This document shows positions 52,660 to 61,190 of a DNA stretch of 64,000 nucleotides, one piece after another; the stretch's first letter is position 1, and each line of letters begins with the position of its first letter. The DNA is taken from the NCBI RefSeq assembly GCF_001644195.2, contig NZ_LWBL02000024.1:19948-83947 (forward strand). The letters are read 5' to 3'. The position numbers and the translations under genes are program-made. The notes below the pieces were generated by a model. It did no database searches. It was not told the DNA's origin and saw only the letters and a list, made by a program, of their open reading frames with translations. This stretch comes from Bacillus marinisedimentorum (GTDB lineage: Bacteria; Bacillota; Bacilli; Bacillales; Bacillaceae_O).

Positions 52660-53820
52660 ATGCCCACCCATATAAAAGGAGCACGAATCTATACAGGGAG
52701 CGGCAAAGTCATTGCAAAAGGAGATATTTTAATTGACGCAGGAGTCATTCAGGCAATCGGAAAACATGTCCGGGCGCCCGCCCATGCCAACACAATTGAT
52801 GCGGAAGGAAAAGTTGTGACGCCGGGACTAATCGATGTATATACACAGATGGGGCTGACAAAAGAACCGCCGCAAACAGGGTCCCGGGCTGACAAACAAC
52901 TCAGCCTGACTCCTGAGTTCCGGGCCATTGACGGCATTTATCCCGAAGAAAAAACGTTTGAAGAAGCTAGAAAATCAGGTGTCACTACCGTGCATATCCT
53001 CCCTGGCACGAATTCCATTTTCGGCGGGGAATCAGCTGTTGTTAAGACCTCAGGCAGCATTGTTGATAACATGATACTGCGGAACCCTGCCGGCATGGCC
53101 GGCTCATTTTCGGCTTCGCCCGGAAATTCCGGCGGCCCTGACTCTTCCGCATTGATGGAAACTGTTGCACAAATGCGTGAAGCCTTTAAAAAAGCACAGA
53201 CACAGCTTCATAAAATAAATAACGGCATTACAATAGATGAAAATCTTGCCCTTGAAAACTTGATCAAAGTGCTGAACCGGGAATATCCGCTCCGTGTAAA
53301 AGCGGAACTTATAGAAGAAATCGCCGCTGTTCTTCGGATCGCCCGGGAATTTTCCATTCAAGTCACAATTGAAAATACGAAGGATGCCCATCGAATAGCC
53401 GATTTTATCGGCGAGCAGGGAGCAAGAATTTCGATTGCACCGGGTTTGATGGGCAGTTCACCGTCCAAACGGCCAGCAAAGGAATGGGATACGATAGCGG
53501 CTCTGGATGAAGCCGGCATCCCGGTATCCATTACAACCGCCTACCCCCAATCAAGCATCAGCACTCTCCTGTCAAGTGCAGCGATGGCTGTACGTTCGGG
53601 ACTGAAAGAATCATCGGCATGGAAAGCGATCACGCTGAATGCAGCCCGGCATTTAGGTATCAGCAAACGGGTCGGTTCCTTGAACACCGGCAAAGACGCC
53701 GACCTTGTAATCTGGAGCGGAGAACCTTTTGACTTGCGTAACGACGTGGAAAAGACAATCATCAACGGACAAATCGTATACAATGCGAGCAAGCGGTATG
53801 TGTTGAAACAGAAGGGTTAA
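52660..53820 (+). CDS. Amidohydrolase-fold protein lacking metal ligands
   Basis: This 386-residue protein has the beta-sandwich start (GARIYTGSGKVIAKGDILID), the PGLID strand at about 55-59 and the final KDADLVIW segment of the amidohydrolase superfamily. The canonical HxH after PGLID is replaced by YTQ in DVYTQMG (59-65). The HAH-type strand is LRVKAELIEE (211-220), and the IEHG-type strand reads IENTKDAH (237-244). The usual metal site is absent, so it is probably inactive as a metallo-hydrolase. AGGAGGTG precedes the ATG. Confidence 0.78.
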   Translation: MPTHIKGARIYTGSGKVIAKGDILIDAGVIQAIGKHVRAPAHANTIDAEGKVVTPGLIDVYTQMGLTKEPPQTGSRADKQLSLTPEFRAIDGIYPEEKTFEEARKSGVTTVHILPGTNSIFGGESAVVKTSGSIVDNMILRNPAGMAGSFSASPGNSGGPDSSALMETVAQMREAFKKAQTQLHKINNGITIDENLALENLIKVLNREYPLRVKAELIEEIAAVLRIAREFSIQVTIENTKDAHRIADFIGEQGARISIAPGLMGSSPSKRPAKEWDTIAALDEAGIPVSITTAYPQSSISTLLSSAAMAVRSGLKESSAWKAITLNAARHLGISKRVGSLNTGKDADLVIWSGEPFDLRNDVEKTIINGQIVYNASKRYVLKQKG

Positions 53821-53882
53821 ATAAAATCCCGCGTTCCAGCAACGGACATACCTCCTCACATAATCGGCATGTAAATAGTAAA

Positions 53883-53945
53883 AGGGAGACGCACTATTAT
53901 CCAATAGACTTCATTTATTGCCGTTTTTTAGAAATTCGTCTCCCT
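53883..53945. repeat. Inverted repeat with 45-base spacer
   Basis: AGGGAGACG (53883-53891) and CGTCTCCCT (53937-53945) are perfect 9-bp inverted arms around an AT-rich spacer containing TTTTTT. It lies in the 225-bp gap before pxpB. It could be a long terminator hairpin or a small mobile-type element. Confidence 0.35.
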
Positions 53946-54045
53946 CTTATTCTATATTCATTGACGGGGACTTTAATGTTTTCTTCGTTTGGGTGTTATA
54001 GTAAATTAATAATAAACATCAATGTAATAAAGAGAGGAGACTGTA

Positions 54046-54780
54046 ATGGAAATCACGTTCTATCCGATCGGGGATACTGGAATCCAGCTTTCGTTCGGCG
54101 ATGTTCTTTCCGAAGAGCTCAATCAGCAAATACGGAAATATGCTGCCTTTCTGCGAAATAATCCTATCGATGGAATTGTGGAGTGGGTGCCGACCTATAC
54201 AGCCCTTACCGTTTATTACCAGCCTGAAGTGATCAGCTACGCCCAATTAAAGGATGTGCTTACGGAATCGTCTTTCCGCCTTGATCATTTTTCACTTCCT
54301 CCCGCAAACGTTTACGAAGTGCCGACCGTATACGGCGGAGAATTCGGCCCCGATCTCGAATTTGTCGCTCAACATAACGGACTGCATGAGAAAGACGTCA
54401 TTTCCCTTCATTCCAGCAGCACATATTTGATTTACATGATGGGATTCGCCCCCGGATTTCCATATTTGGGCGGCATGCCGGAAAAAATAGCTGCCCCGCG
54501 CCTGGAAAATCCCCGCCGGCAAGTTCCTGCCGGGTCTGTCGGAATCGCTGGAAGCCAGACAGGCGTATACCCTCTTGATACACCGGGCGGTTGGCGCATA
54601 ATTGGACGTACCCCCCTTGAATTCTACAACCCTGACAGGGAGAAACCGATTCTGCTGGAAGCCGGTAATTATATTCGTTTCAAACCGATTACTGAACAGG
54701 AATATCGCGTCATCCATCAGGCAATCGCAACCGGGGAATTTTCGATAAAATCTTATCCTAAAAAGGAGGATTCTGAATGA
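54046..54780 (+). CDS. pxpB: 5-oxoprolinase subunit PxpB
   Basis: This 244-residue KipI/PxpB-type protein begins ITFYPIGDTGIQLSFGD. It contains MGFAPGFPYLGGMPEKIAAPR and the QTGVYPLDTPGGWRIIGRTPL segment, the conserved domain 1 of allophanate-hydrolase-like proteins. With PxpA and PxpC it forms the ATP-dependent 5-oxoprolinase that opens pyroglutamate to glutamate. AGAGAGGAG precedes the ATG. Its stop overlaps the start of pxpA by four bases. Confidence 0.92.
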   Translation: MEITFYPIGDTGIQLSFGDVLSEELNQQIRKYAAFLRNNPIDGIVEWVPTYTALTVYYQPEVISYAQLKDVLTESSFRLDHFSLPPANVYEVPTVYGGEFGPDLEFVAQHNGLHEKDVISLHSSSTYLIYMMGFAPGFPYLGGMPEKIAAPRLENPRRQVPAGSVGIAGSQTGVYPLDTPGGWRIIGRTPLEFYNPDREKPILLEAGNYIRFKPITEQEYRVIHQAIATGEFSIKSYPKKEDSE

Positions 54781-55553
54781 AAACCGTAGACATCAACAGT
54801 GATCTCGGCGAAAGTTTCGGTACATATACTACCGGAAATGATGAAGAAGTGCTGAGGCACATCTCTTCTGCCAATATTGCGTGCGGATACCATTCCGGTG
54901 ATCATAATGTCATGATGAAAACGGTCCGAATCGCCAAAAACCTCGATGTCGGCATTGGTGCACATCCGGGGCTTCAGGACCTCCATGGATTCGGACGCCG
55001 GGAAATCGCCGTTTCCCCGGACGAAGTTTACAACCTTGTCATATACCAGATTGGCGCTTTGAAAGGAATAGCGGAAGCTCAAAATGCTGCCATGAACCAC
55101 GTAAAACCGCACGGAGCCCTTTACAATATGGCTGCACGGGACAGCCAGCTTGCCGATGCTGTCGCTTCAGCCGTTTATGATGTGGATCCTGCCCTCATTC
55201 TTTACGGGCTCGCTGGCAGCAAACTCATTGAATACGGAAAGAAACGCGGGCTGACCACAGCAAGTGAAGTTTTTGCTGACAGGACATATCAGGCGGATGG
55301 GTCCCTTACTCCGCGCACTTCCCCTGACGCTTTAATCAACGACAGCAGCGAAGCGATCGACAGAGTCATCCGTATGATCACGGAGCACAGAGTGGCCGCA
55401 TTAACCGGAGAAGACATTGAAATCAATCCCGACACCGTGTGCATCCATGGTGACAGCCCGAAAGCGCTTGAATTTGCCGCGAAATTGAAAGAGAGGCTTA
55501 TTGCTGAAAATATCCGGGTTGCCTCTGTAAAAGGAGTGCCAGGCCGTGCCTGA
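54777..55553 (+). CDS. pxpA: 5-oxoprolinase subunit PxpA (LamB/YcsF family)
   Basis: This 258-residue protein has the family start VDINSDLGESFG and the NIACGYHSGDHNVMMKTV and HPGLQDLHGFGRR segments. Further on are HVKPHGALYN and the late HGDSPKALEFA. It is the PxpA component of 5-oxoprolinase. AAAGGAGGA precedes the ATG. Both ends overlap the neighbouring genes, so pxpBAC is one transcript. Confidence 0.93.
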   Translation: MKTVDINSDLGESFGTYTTGNDEEVLRHISSANIACGYHSGDHNVMMKTVRIAKNLDVGIGAHPGLQDLHGFGRREIAVSPDEVYNLVIYQIGALKGIAEAQNAAMNHVKPHGALYNMAARDSQLADAVASAVYDVDPALILYGLAGSKLIEYGKKRGLTTASEVFADRTYQADGSLTPRTSPDALINDSSEAIDRVIRMITEHRVAALTGEDIEINPDTVCIHGDSPKALEFAAKLKERLIAENIRVASVKGVPGRA

Positions 55554-56514
55554 ATCGCTTTTCCATGTACGGAAACCGGGAGTGCTGACGACCGTCCAGG
55601 ACCTGGGAAGATACGGGTATCAACAGTACGGCATTTCCCCATCCGGCGCAGTGGATCAATATGCTATGAAAATCGCAAATCTATTAGTAGGAAATTCACC
55701 CGGACAGGCTGTGATCGAGGCGACCATGTCCGGCCCAGAGTTAGAAGCTTTGCAGGACACCTGGATATCAATCTGCGGAGGTAACCTTTCTCCATCCATA
55801 AATGGGAATGAGGCACCGATGTGGAAGGCTGTCCCGTTAAAAAAAGGGGATGTACTCTCTTTCGGGAAGCCCAAAAACGGAATGAGGGCTTATATTAGCA
55901 CTGCGGGCGGATTTGCTGCCGAGGAAGTACTCGGCAGCAAATCAACATATGTGAAAGGCGGAATTGGCGGAATTAACGGGAGGCCGCTCAAAAAGGGGGA
56001 CACTGTGCACGCTAAACAAACAGGTGCAGCACCGGCATTCAAGCGCAGCCTGCACTCCGCCGAAATCCCATTTTACGGCCGTAATCTCACGATTCGGATC
56101 ATTCAGGGACCGCATACCCGCTCATTCAGTGAAAAATCAGTCGAGACGTTTTTATCCTCTAGGTATGAAGTAACACCGGAGTCCGATCGCATGGGATGCC
56201 GGCTCTCCGGACCCTGCATTGCACCCGAAGACGGCGCCGACATTTTATCGGACGCGGTACCTTTCGGCGGCATACAGGTGCCGGCCAGCGGTCAGCCGAT
56301 CATTATGCTTAGTGACAGACAGACAACGGGAGGATACACCCGTATCGGCACAGTCATTTCAGTTGATATACCGCTGATCGCCCAGGCAGTTCCTGGCTCG
56401 GCCCTAACATTCCAGAGCGTATCCGTAGCGGAGGCACAAAACCTGTATTTGAAAGAGGTCAAACTGATGAAACAGTTGGAGATGGCAGTCCGTGAACAAA
56501 CCTATTTACGATAA
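55546..56514 (+). CDS. pxpC: 5-oxoprolinase subunit PxpC (KipA/biotin-dependent carboxyltransferase fold)
   Basis: This 322-residue protein has the KipA-family start FHVRKPGVLTTVQDLGRYGYQQ, with GISPSGAVDQYAMKIANLLVGN and the late PIIMLSDRQTTGGYTRIG. It is the third 5-oxoprolinase component. A GTG start at 55546 has AAAGGAGTG eight bases upstream and overlaps the pxpA stop. kipR-like and ycsG-like genes of the B. subtilis cluster are absent here. Confidence 0.92.
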   Translation: MPESLFHVRKPGVLTTVQDLGRYGYQQYGISPSGAVDQYAMKIANLLVGNSPGQAVIEATMSGPELEALQDTWISICGGNLSPSINGNEAPMWKAVPLKKGDVLSFGKPKNGMRAYISTAGGFAAEEVLGSKSTYVKGGIGGINGRPLKKGDTVHAKQTGAAPAFKRSLHSAEIPFYGRNLTIRIIQGPHTRSFSEKSVETFLSSRYEVTPESDRMGCRLSGPCIAPEDGADILSDAVPFGGIQVPASGQPIIMLSDRQTTGGYTRIGTVISVDIPLIAQAVPGSALTFQSVSVAEAQNLYLKEVKLMKQLEMAVREQTYLR

Positions 56515-56530
56515 AAATGTAATGCACACA

Positions 56531-56556
56531 AAAAGAGCAGGCCTCCCTGCTCTTTT
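56531..56556. terminator. Convergent terminator of pxpC and vanZ
   Basis: AAAAGAGCAGG (56531-56541) and CCTGCTCTTTT (56546-56556) form a perfect 11-bp stem with a 4-base loop; A and T runs serve both strands. It overlaps the end of the minus-strand VanZ gene by two bases. Confidence 0.85.
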
Positions 56557-57025
56557 ATAAATCAAAGCTCATTTTTTCTTTCAAACCTTCAACTGCTTTC
56601 GTAACACCGGCAAGCAACACATAACCGATCATCCCGCCAAACGTGTTAAGCAGTATGTCATCAACATCGAAACTTCCGACCTGCAGGGAAAACTGCATAA
56701 CTTCCACTGCCGATACCGCAACAATCAGCACCAGGAGCATGCGCCACCACTTTGCGGTAACCGGAAAAAGCCATGCAAGGAAAAAACCAAGCGGCACAAA
56801 TGCCAATACATTCCCCAATACGTTCACAGTCCAGGTCTGCAAATCAAAATGGTCGAAATAAGTGATATACATCTTAATTGTTTTGAAAGGTGTAATATTG
56901 ATATCCACGAAACGCCCTTGATAATGGGAGTTTCCTGAAAACAGGTTGTACATCATAAAAAGGGCATAAGCTCCGAACAAAATAAAGCCGGCCGGAATAA
57001 GCCCTTTGTTACCCCTTTTTTTCAT
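56555..57025 (-). CDS. VanZ-family membrane protein
   Basis: This 156-residue protein has four to five membrane helices. It shows the VanZ signature around VLGNVLAFVPLGFFLAWLFP (about residues 74-93) and SVDDILLNTFGGMIGY-like SFDVDDILLNTFGGMIGYVLL near 128. VanZ proteins are linked to teicoplanin tolerance in enterococci, but most Bacillaceae members have unknown roles. AAAGGGG lies eight bases before the ATG at 57025; longer frames lack a site. Confidence 0.85.
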   Translation of the reverse strand: MKKRGNKGLIPAGFILFGAYALFMMYNLFSGNSHYQGRFVDINITPFKTIKMYITYFDHFDLQTWTVNVLGNVLAFVPLGFFLAWLFPVTAKWWRMLLVLIVAVSAVEVMQFSLQVGSFDVDDILLNTFGGMIGYVLLAGVTKAVEGLKEKMSFDL

Positions 57026-57438
57026 ATCCGCTGCCCCTTTATTGCTTGTTCTTGGTGTCGAGCTCTGAATGGTCATTATTTCTTGAAGAAATACGGCTGT
57101 TTCCTCCGGAAATTCCATTTTACAAAAGGAAAACATTCTATCTTAAGGACCTTTACGCACGGTTTTCCCGCCTTCCATGGCTGAAGGATATCAAATGCCG
57201 TGATCATATGTGCTGCTTCCGCTACCGGCAAAACAGGACAAGCTTCATTTTATCACAGCGGAGAACAGAAATCCCGAGCTGCTGTACAAAAAAGATTATG
57301 TATTATCATACATACGTTTCATCTTCCATTACATACATCATCTATACACTTTAGAGATGTACGTTTGTGGAAGATCAATTGCTGAACAGGAAAAAATAAG
57401 GTTAGGGGGCAATTTTAAAAACAGAAGGGAAATATGTA
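57026..57438. other. Gap upstream of vanZ, no gene seen
   Basis: No frame with a ribosome site and no strong hairpin were found on either strand. It includes a stretch of short A/T-rich words and probably the vanZ promoter on the minus strand. Confidence 0.3.
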
Positions 57439-57468
57439 AAACCGACTCTCCGCACCGGAGCCGGTTTC
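57439..57468 (-). terminator. Terminator of the 50-aa protein gene
   Basis: On the minus strand AACCGGCTCCG pairs with CGGAG-AGT-CGGTT, with loop GTG and a bulge, followed by TTTTAC. It lies immediately after the stop codon. Confidence 0.55.
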
Positions 57469-57469
57469 A

Positions 57470-57622
57470 TTATTTGCTGTCTGGTATAGAGGGTGCGCCA
57501 AGCGACCTGCGCAGTATCTCGCGCCTTACTTTCAATTTATATGAACCTGTTTGTTTACCACCATGCAATTTTCGATACACATCAAGAAGCTGCCTGTTTG
57601 TAAGTTCTTTGATGTTTTCCAT
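57470..57622 (-). CDS. Small basic protein (50 aa)
   Basis: The product MENIKELTNRQLLDVYRKLHG... is strongly basic and helical with a KLKVRREILRRSLG core. GGAGG lies a few bases before the ATG at 57622 (AATTTT spacer). The charge and size are those of small RNA- or protein-binding partners such as the Fur-regulated basic peptides, but the sequence does not match those families. Function unknown. Confidence 0.6.
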   Translation of the reverse strand: MENIKELTNRQLLDVYRKLHGGKQTGSYKLKVRREILRRSLGAPSIPDSK

Positions 57623-57735
57623 AAAATTCCTCCAAAGTTGTTTTCTGTACTCATGTACCCGCTGTTAACGAAAAATATGCAATAAAGCGGGATATTTTTT
57701 CGTTGAATTTTTTTTATTAAAAGTGCCAAATTTGT

Positions 57736-57764
57736 TTGCATTTTTGAAAAGGGCATGATATATT
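57736..57764 (+). promoter_or_regulatory. cspD promoter with extended -10
   Basis: TTGCAT (57736-57741), a 17-bp spacer and TATATT (57759-57764) fit the sigma-A consensus. TG one base before the -10 makes it an extended promoter. Transcription would start near 57771, giving a leader of about 170 nt before cspD, as is usual for cold-shock genes. Confidence 0.65.
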
Positions 57765-57939
57765 TACATTACCATTTTACTTTTAATATAGTTTGGATTT
57801 AAAACAGCTGTAACTTAGAAAGGGGATAGCACAATTAAATCCTCTTATGAGATACAGTTTTTTTAATGCCCGGCATGTTAAGAGTGGATGGTAGAAAAAT
57901 GAAATGTGCACCAATTGTACATTTAGGAGGAAATATTTA

Positions 57940-58140
57940 ATGCAAAACGGTAAAGTAAAATGGTTCAACGCAGAAAAAGGTTTCGGATTCATCGAAGTTG
58001 AAGGCGGAGACGACGTATTCGTACACTTCTCAGCTATCAACGGCGAAGGCTTCAAAACTCTCGAAGAAGGCGAAGATGTAAACTTCGAAATCGTAGAAGG
58101 CAATCGCGGACCTCAAGCTGCTAACGTAACTAGAGGCTAA
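57940..58140 (+). CDS. cspD: Cold-shock protein (CspD-like)
   Basis: This 66-residue single-domain nucleic-acid-binding protein has RNP1 [10 protein letters not shown] at residues 13-22 and RNP2 VFVHFSAI at 26-33. The N-terminus [10 protein letters not shown] is closest to CspD among Bacillus paralogues. It binds single-stranded RNA/DNA and prevents secondary structure. AGGAGG lies about ten bases before the ATG. The long leader and extended -10 promoter upstream fit cold-regulated expression. Confidence 0.95.
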   Translation: MQNGKVKWFNAEKGFGFIEVEGGDDVFVHFSAINGEGFKTLEEGEDVNFEIVEGNRGPQAANVTRG

Positions 58141-58157
58141 TTATAAAACATACAAAA

Positions 58158-58188
58158 AGAGAAGGGCTATCCCTTCTCTTTTTTTTAT
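58158..58188 (+). terminator. cspD terminator
   Basis: AGAGAAGGG and CCCTTCTCT (58158-58179) form a perfect stem around CTAT and are followed by a run of eight T. Confidence 0.9.
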
Positions 58189-58413
58189 TGGCTTTGTTAC
58201 AGCGGAAGGCAAGAGGTCCTCGAAAAGTTCCGATTCGCGCAAGGAGAGTGTATGAGCGCCGGAGAAATACACTAATGCCCCCTCGTAAAGCTTGTTGATT
58301 TCCTCATAACTGGAAAACTGGTCTGAATAAAGACCTGCCGTTAACCGCCTGCATCTTTCGCGTTTACAATATTAAGGTAAGGCTGCTGACATTTTTAGCC
58401 GATGCCCTTTAAT
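58189..58413. other. Gap between cspD and the HEPN-CBS gene, no gene seen
   Basis: No supported reading frame and no repeat copy were recognised. The genes on both sides end toward this gap. Confidence 0.3.
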
Positions 58414-59151
58414 TTATAACAAGTCAATTTTTATTAGATCCCATGTCGTCACAATGGAGATCGGTTCCTCTGTTTTGCTGCCGTTTTCCGTCAGGATGAT
58501 GGCTTCCAGCTTGTGGCCGTCCTGATAGTGATCTTCAAAAATGTCCTCAAGAGTGAAAATATCGACATTCTTGTCCGCAAAGGCTACATTATGATCGGAT
58601 TGATACTTCATCACATCTTTCAACTTGATGTCCTCTACCAAAACCGCACCATTATTGATATGATTGGCCATAAAGCTGATCAGGCCGCTTTTTGTAAGCA
58701 AATAAGCAAATCGCTGGCCATCATACACCGGGAACTGGGAAAAGGAATGCTGTTCTGCATCCTTCAATACTTCTTCCAGCGAGTCAAAAACCCCATAGGT
58801 CACAACCGGGCTAGAGGCAATTGTAGTTGCTGCCGGCGGTGAATTGAGGTAATCTGCAATTTCTTCTATTTTTTCCACCACTTTTTGGTGAGGTTCAGCG
58901 ATATAATAATTTGCTTCCATTTTTTCATGGACAAGAGCATTTCGAAGCCGGGCAAATTGCTTCAGATCATCGAAGAACCGCTTCACAAGGGAATGCCGAG
59001 CGCTTACCTGGTGAAGCAGATCAACAAACCCGTTGTTCCGGCTTTTCCGCCCAAGTTTCTTTAACCGGGAATGGATTTGGTTGAAGGCTATCTCGAATCG
59101 CTCCGATCGTTCCCTATGTCTTTCATTAATCCTCTGCACCGACTGTTCCAC
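58414..59151 (-). CDS. HEPN-like plus CBS-domain protein
   Basis: The 245-residue product has a helical N-terminal region. Its LRNALVHEKM (residues about 69-78) has the RNxxxH motif of HEPN domains, many of which are RNases. Residues about 108-245 form a pair of CBS-like units (VYDGQRFAYLLTKSGLISFM, VMKYQSDHNVAFADKNVDIF, IVTTWDLIKIDL), which bind adenine nucleotides. A GTG start at 59151 fits GGGAG eight bases upstream better than the ATG at 59166, which has no site. No partner gene is adjacent. Function unknown. Confidence 0.65.
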   Translation of the reverse strand: MEQSVQRINERHRERSERFEIAFNQIHSRLKKLGRKSRNNGFVDLLHQVSARHSLVKRFFDDLKQFARLRNALVHEKMEANYYIAEPHQKVVEKIEEIADYLNSPPAATTIASSPVVTYGVFDSLEEVLKDAEQHSFSQFPVYDGQRFAYLLTKSGLISFMANHINNGAVLVEDIKLKDVMKYQSDHNVAFADKNVDIFTLEDIFEDHYQDGHKLEAIILTENGSKTEEPISIVTTWDLIKIDLL

Positions 59152-59393
59152 ATCGTTCACTCCCATAATGTATTAAATATGATTACTTGATGAATATCAA
59201 TTCCACGTTCAGGCGATAAGTTAAACCTCTTGCCTCCTGGCTATGAGAATGTTTCCCTCAGTTGAGCCGCTTGCATATTTTCTTGCCTTCCGGTATGTAT
59301 GCTTCCCGTGAGAGCTATATCGGCTCCTTCATCGCCGCAGCAAATCGTTCAAATTATCCGCCTTTAACTTTAAACGAAAATATCTTTAAATGG

Positions 59394-59495
59394 TCAAATA
59401 TCTAAAAAAAAAATTGCCCGATTCGTTAATCGGGCAAAAACAGGTTGTGTGAATAATGGACTTACTGCCGTTTGCGTGAAGGACAACCTATTCAT
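59394..59495 (-). CDS. Possible leader-type small ORF (33 aa) running through a terminator
   Basis: An ATG at 59495 follows GGAGGTGAAA, one of the best ribosome sites in the window. The frame MNRLSFTQTAVSPLF... reads through both arms of the terminator at 59404-59437 and stops at a TGA after it. It could be a true small peptide or a leader that controls read-through toward the HEPN-CBS gene. No family was recognised. Confidence 0.35.
   Translation of the reverse strand: MNRLSFTQTAVSPLFTQPVFARLTNRAIFFLDI
59404..59437 (-). terminator. Terminator downstream of the YczE-like gene
   Basis: TTGCCCGATT (59414-59423) and AATCGGGCAA (59428-59437) form a perfect 10-bp stem with a 4-base loop; ten A precede it on the plus strand, giving a strong U run on the minus strand. 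Confidence 0.85.
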
Positions 59496-59616
59496 TTTCA
59501 CCTCCTGCCGGCTGCAAGTTCTTCATGTTTATGATAAACCGTTATTGTGTCTGAACGATGTCAGGATCCTTCAACAATAATCTATTGTAAAGTGGCGGGA
59601 CTCCCTCCTTTAGGTC

Positions 59617-60264
59617 TTACTTTACCTTACCTGGACTGGAGAGATGATGCTTTTCCAGATTGAGTGTGTAGAAACGTTCAACCTTTGGATACCAGAACTG
59701 GATAAGCGGGCCAAGTGCAAGTACGAGCAAGACTGTACCGATTCCAACCGGGCCGCCGATCAAAAAGCCGATGATGGATGAAGAGGCTGCTACCGTCATT
59801 TGTGAAACTCGTATACTTAAACCGAATTTGTCACTAAGTGTGAGAAACAATTGATCAACAGGTGCGCGGGGGAATCCTGGCATGATATAAAGTGAAACTC
59901 CAAGGCTCATGACGATAACGCCGGCTGTGAACACTGCGGCTTTCACTGCAGCAGCTTCCGGGCCAAGATGGACGTCTCTCAAAGCCACTTCCAGCCAGAA
60001 ATCCAAAATGAACGCTTCAAGTACAAGGGTAATGACCGCCTCGATCTCAGGACGCCGTTTCACGATATAGCTGTTAATCATCATCACGGCAAGCTGGGAA
60101 AAACCGTACCAGAAACCGACCGAAAACCCGAAATTATCTTTGATTCCGGCTACCATCGCAGTCCAGAACCCGGCACCGAGTGTTGATTTTATAAATAATG
60201 CAGCACCAAGGAAGTTTAAACTCATACCGGCGAGATAGATGAAGATTCTAAAAAGTTGGCCCAT
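59617..60264 (-). CDS. YczE/YitT-like membrane protein
   Basis: This 215-residue, five-helix protein matches the YczE/YyaS group: a family-type start (FRIFIYLAGMSLNFLGAALFIKSTLGAGFWTAM) and the GVSLYIMPGFPRAPVDQLFLTLSDKFGLSIR segment. YczE is needed for full lipopeptide production in some Bacillus strains, but its action is unknown. AAAGGCGGG lies about six bases before the ATG. The gene is followed by the small ORF and terminator at 59394-59495. Confidence 0.8.
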   Translation of the reverse strand: MGQLFRIFIYLAGMSLNFLGAALFIKSTLGAGFWTAMVAGIKDNFGFSVGFWYGFSQLAVMMINSYIVKRRPEIEAVITLVLEAFILDFWLEVALRDVHLGPEAAAVKAAVFTAGVIVMSLGVSLYIMPGFPRAPVDQLFLTLSDKFGLSIRVSQMTVAASSSIIGFLIGGPVGIGTVLLVLALGPLIQFWYPKVERFYTLNLEKHHLSSPGKVK

Positions 60265-60368
60265 TTCTGACCCGCCTTTCCAATCGGATTTGATATTTTG
60301 TACTCCCTCTTTTCACAGGTTTAATGCCCGCTAAAACTCCATTTTTTGTAAACGCATTGCAACAAAAA

Positions 60369-60400
60369 AGCGGGGAAACCGGCACACCGGTTTCCCCGCT
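60369..60400. terminator. Bidirectional 14-bp terminator stem
   Basis: AGCGGGGAAACCGG (60369-60382) pairs perfectly with CCGGTTTCCCCGCT (60387-60400), loop CACA, flanked by AAAAAA and TCCTTTTTTC. No convergent gene ends beside it, so it is an orphan terminator in the 60265-60737 gap. Confidence 0.7.
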
Positions 60401-60510
60401 TCCTTTTTTCGTTTTAGTTACAGCCGCATGAGCATCCGTTTACAGCCCTGCCGCTGTGCATGCTTTATGCACAGCGACAAACTTTTATTTTAAAGCGGAA
60501 AAATGGGAAA

Positions 60511-60555
60511 AGAAAATGCCTGGCAATTGCGAGGCAATTGCCAGGCATTTTCTTC
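60511..60555. repeat. Perfect palindrome with 21-bp arms (CCTGGCAATTGC type)
   Basis: The arms (60511-60531 and 60535-60555) pair perfectly around GAG. The core is the same 16-bp unit as at 30071 and 50948, extended here by five A/T-rich pairs. It lies between genes transcribed in opposite directions. Confidence 0.8.
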
Positions 60556-60737
60556 AAAAGTTTCAAACAAGCCCGTTACGGGAATAAGAGTACAGTATGT
60601 TTAGATAGGGCCGGTTTCGCATCTTATGCAAGCCTTTTGTAAGAAGGTCCTTTATTTCCTGTACAGGATAACCCCTTGCCGTACGAAACCCTCTTGATTA
60701 GTAAACCCCCGGTATGATTCCCAGAAAGGAATGACTT

Positions 60738-60920
60738 ATGTCAATATTAGTGATTTGTCCCGCATGCAGCGGGAAAGGTGAAACCCACAGGTTTTTTATT
60801 CCCGGAAAAAAAGACTGCATCCGGTGTGACGGCGGCGGAAGGATTGAAGAAGAAACGTACCGCAGAAAAAAGAGACGGCACAAAATGTTTTATTCCCGAA
60901 GCGGGAATAAAACAGTGTGA
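60738..60920 (+). CDS. Small CxxCxGxG zinc-binding protein (60 aa)
   Basis: The product MSILVICPACSGKGETHRFF... has CPACSGKGE and CIRCDGGGRI, the two halves of one DnaJ-like zinc site, and a basic tail (YRRKKRRHKMFYSRSGNK). It is a paralogue of the 46-residue protein at 34496 with a longer C-terminus. GAAAGGAATG is close before the ATG. Function unknown. Confidence 0.75.
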   Translation: MSILVICPACSGKGETHRFFIPGKKDCIRCDGGGRIEEETYRRKKRRHKMFYSRSGNKTV

Positions 60921-61190
60921 ACTTTATAAATAATCTTTGTTGTACCTTCCTTCTGACTTACAGATGAAGAGATAAAAGAGTCAGTGACTATCCAGCCAAA
61001 TAATGGTTGGATCAGACCTCAAGCTGACAGGAGAATCGAATCCACGCCGTTTTGCGGACTGTCTGGCAATTCGCGCAGGGACACAGCATATAAATAAGCC
61101 GGCTAAGCAGGGGCATCCTCGATTCCCTCCTCAGCCAGCTATTATATTGCCTTTATATGAATGACATGCTCTTTTCCACCAGTAAAACGG

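Noticed and set aside
52660..53820. Imidazolonepropionase or dihydroorotase
   Set aside because: The metal-binding His residues needed for those enzymes are absent.
60410..60475. 15-residue Cys-rich peptide on the minus strand (MHSGRAVNGCSCGCN)
   Set aside because: No ribosome site; the region is a small hairpin and the peptide is too short to support.
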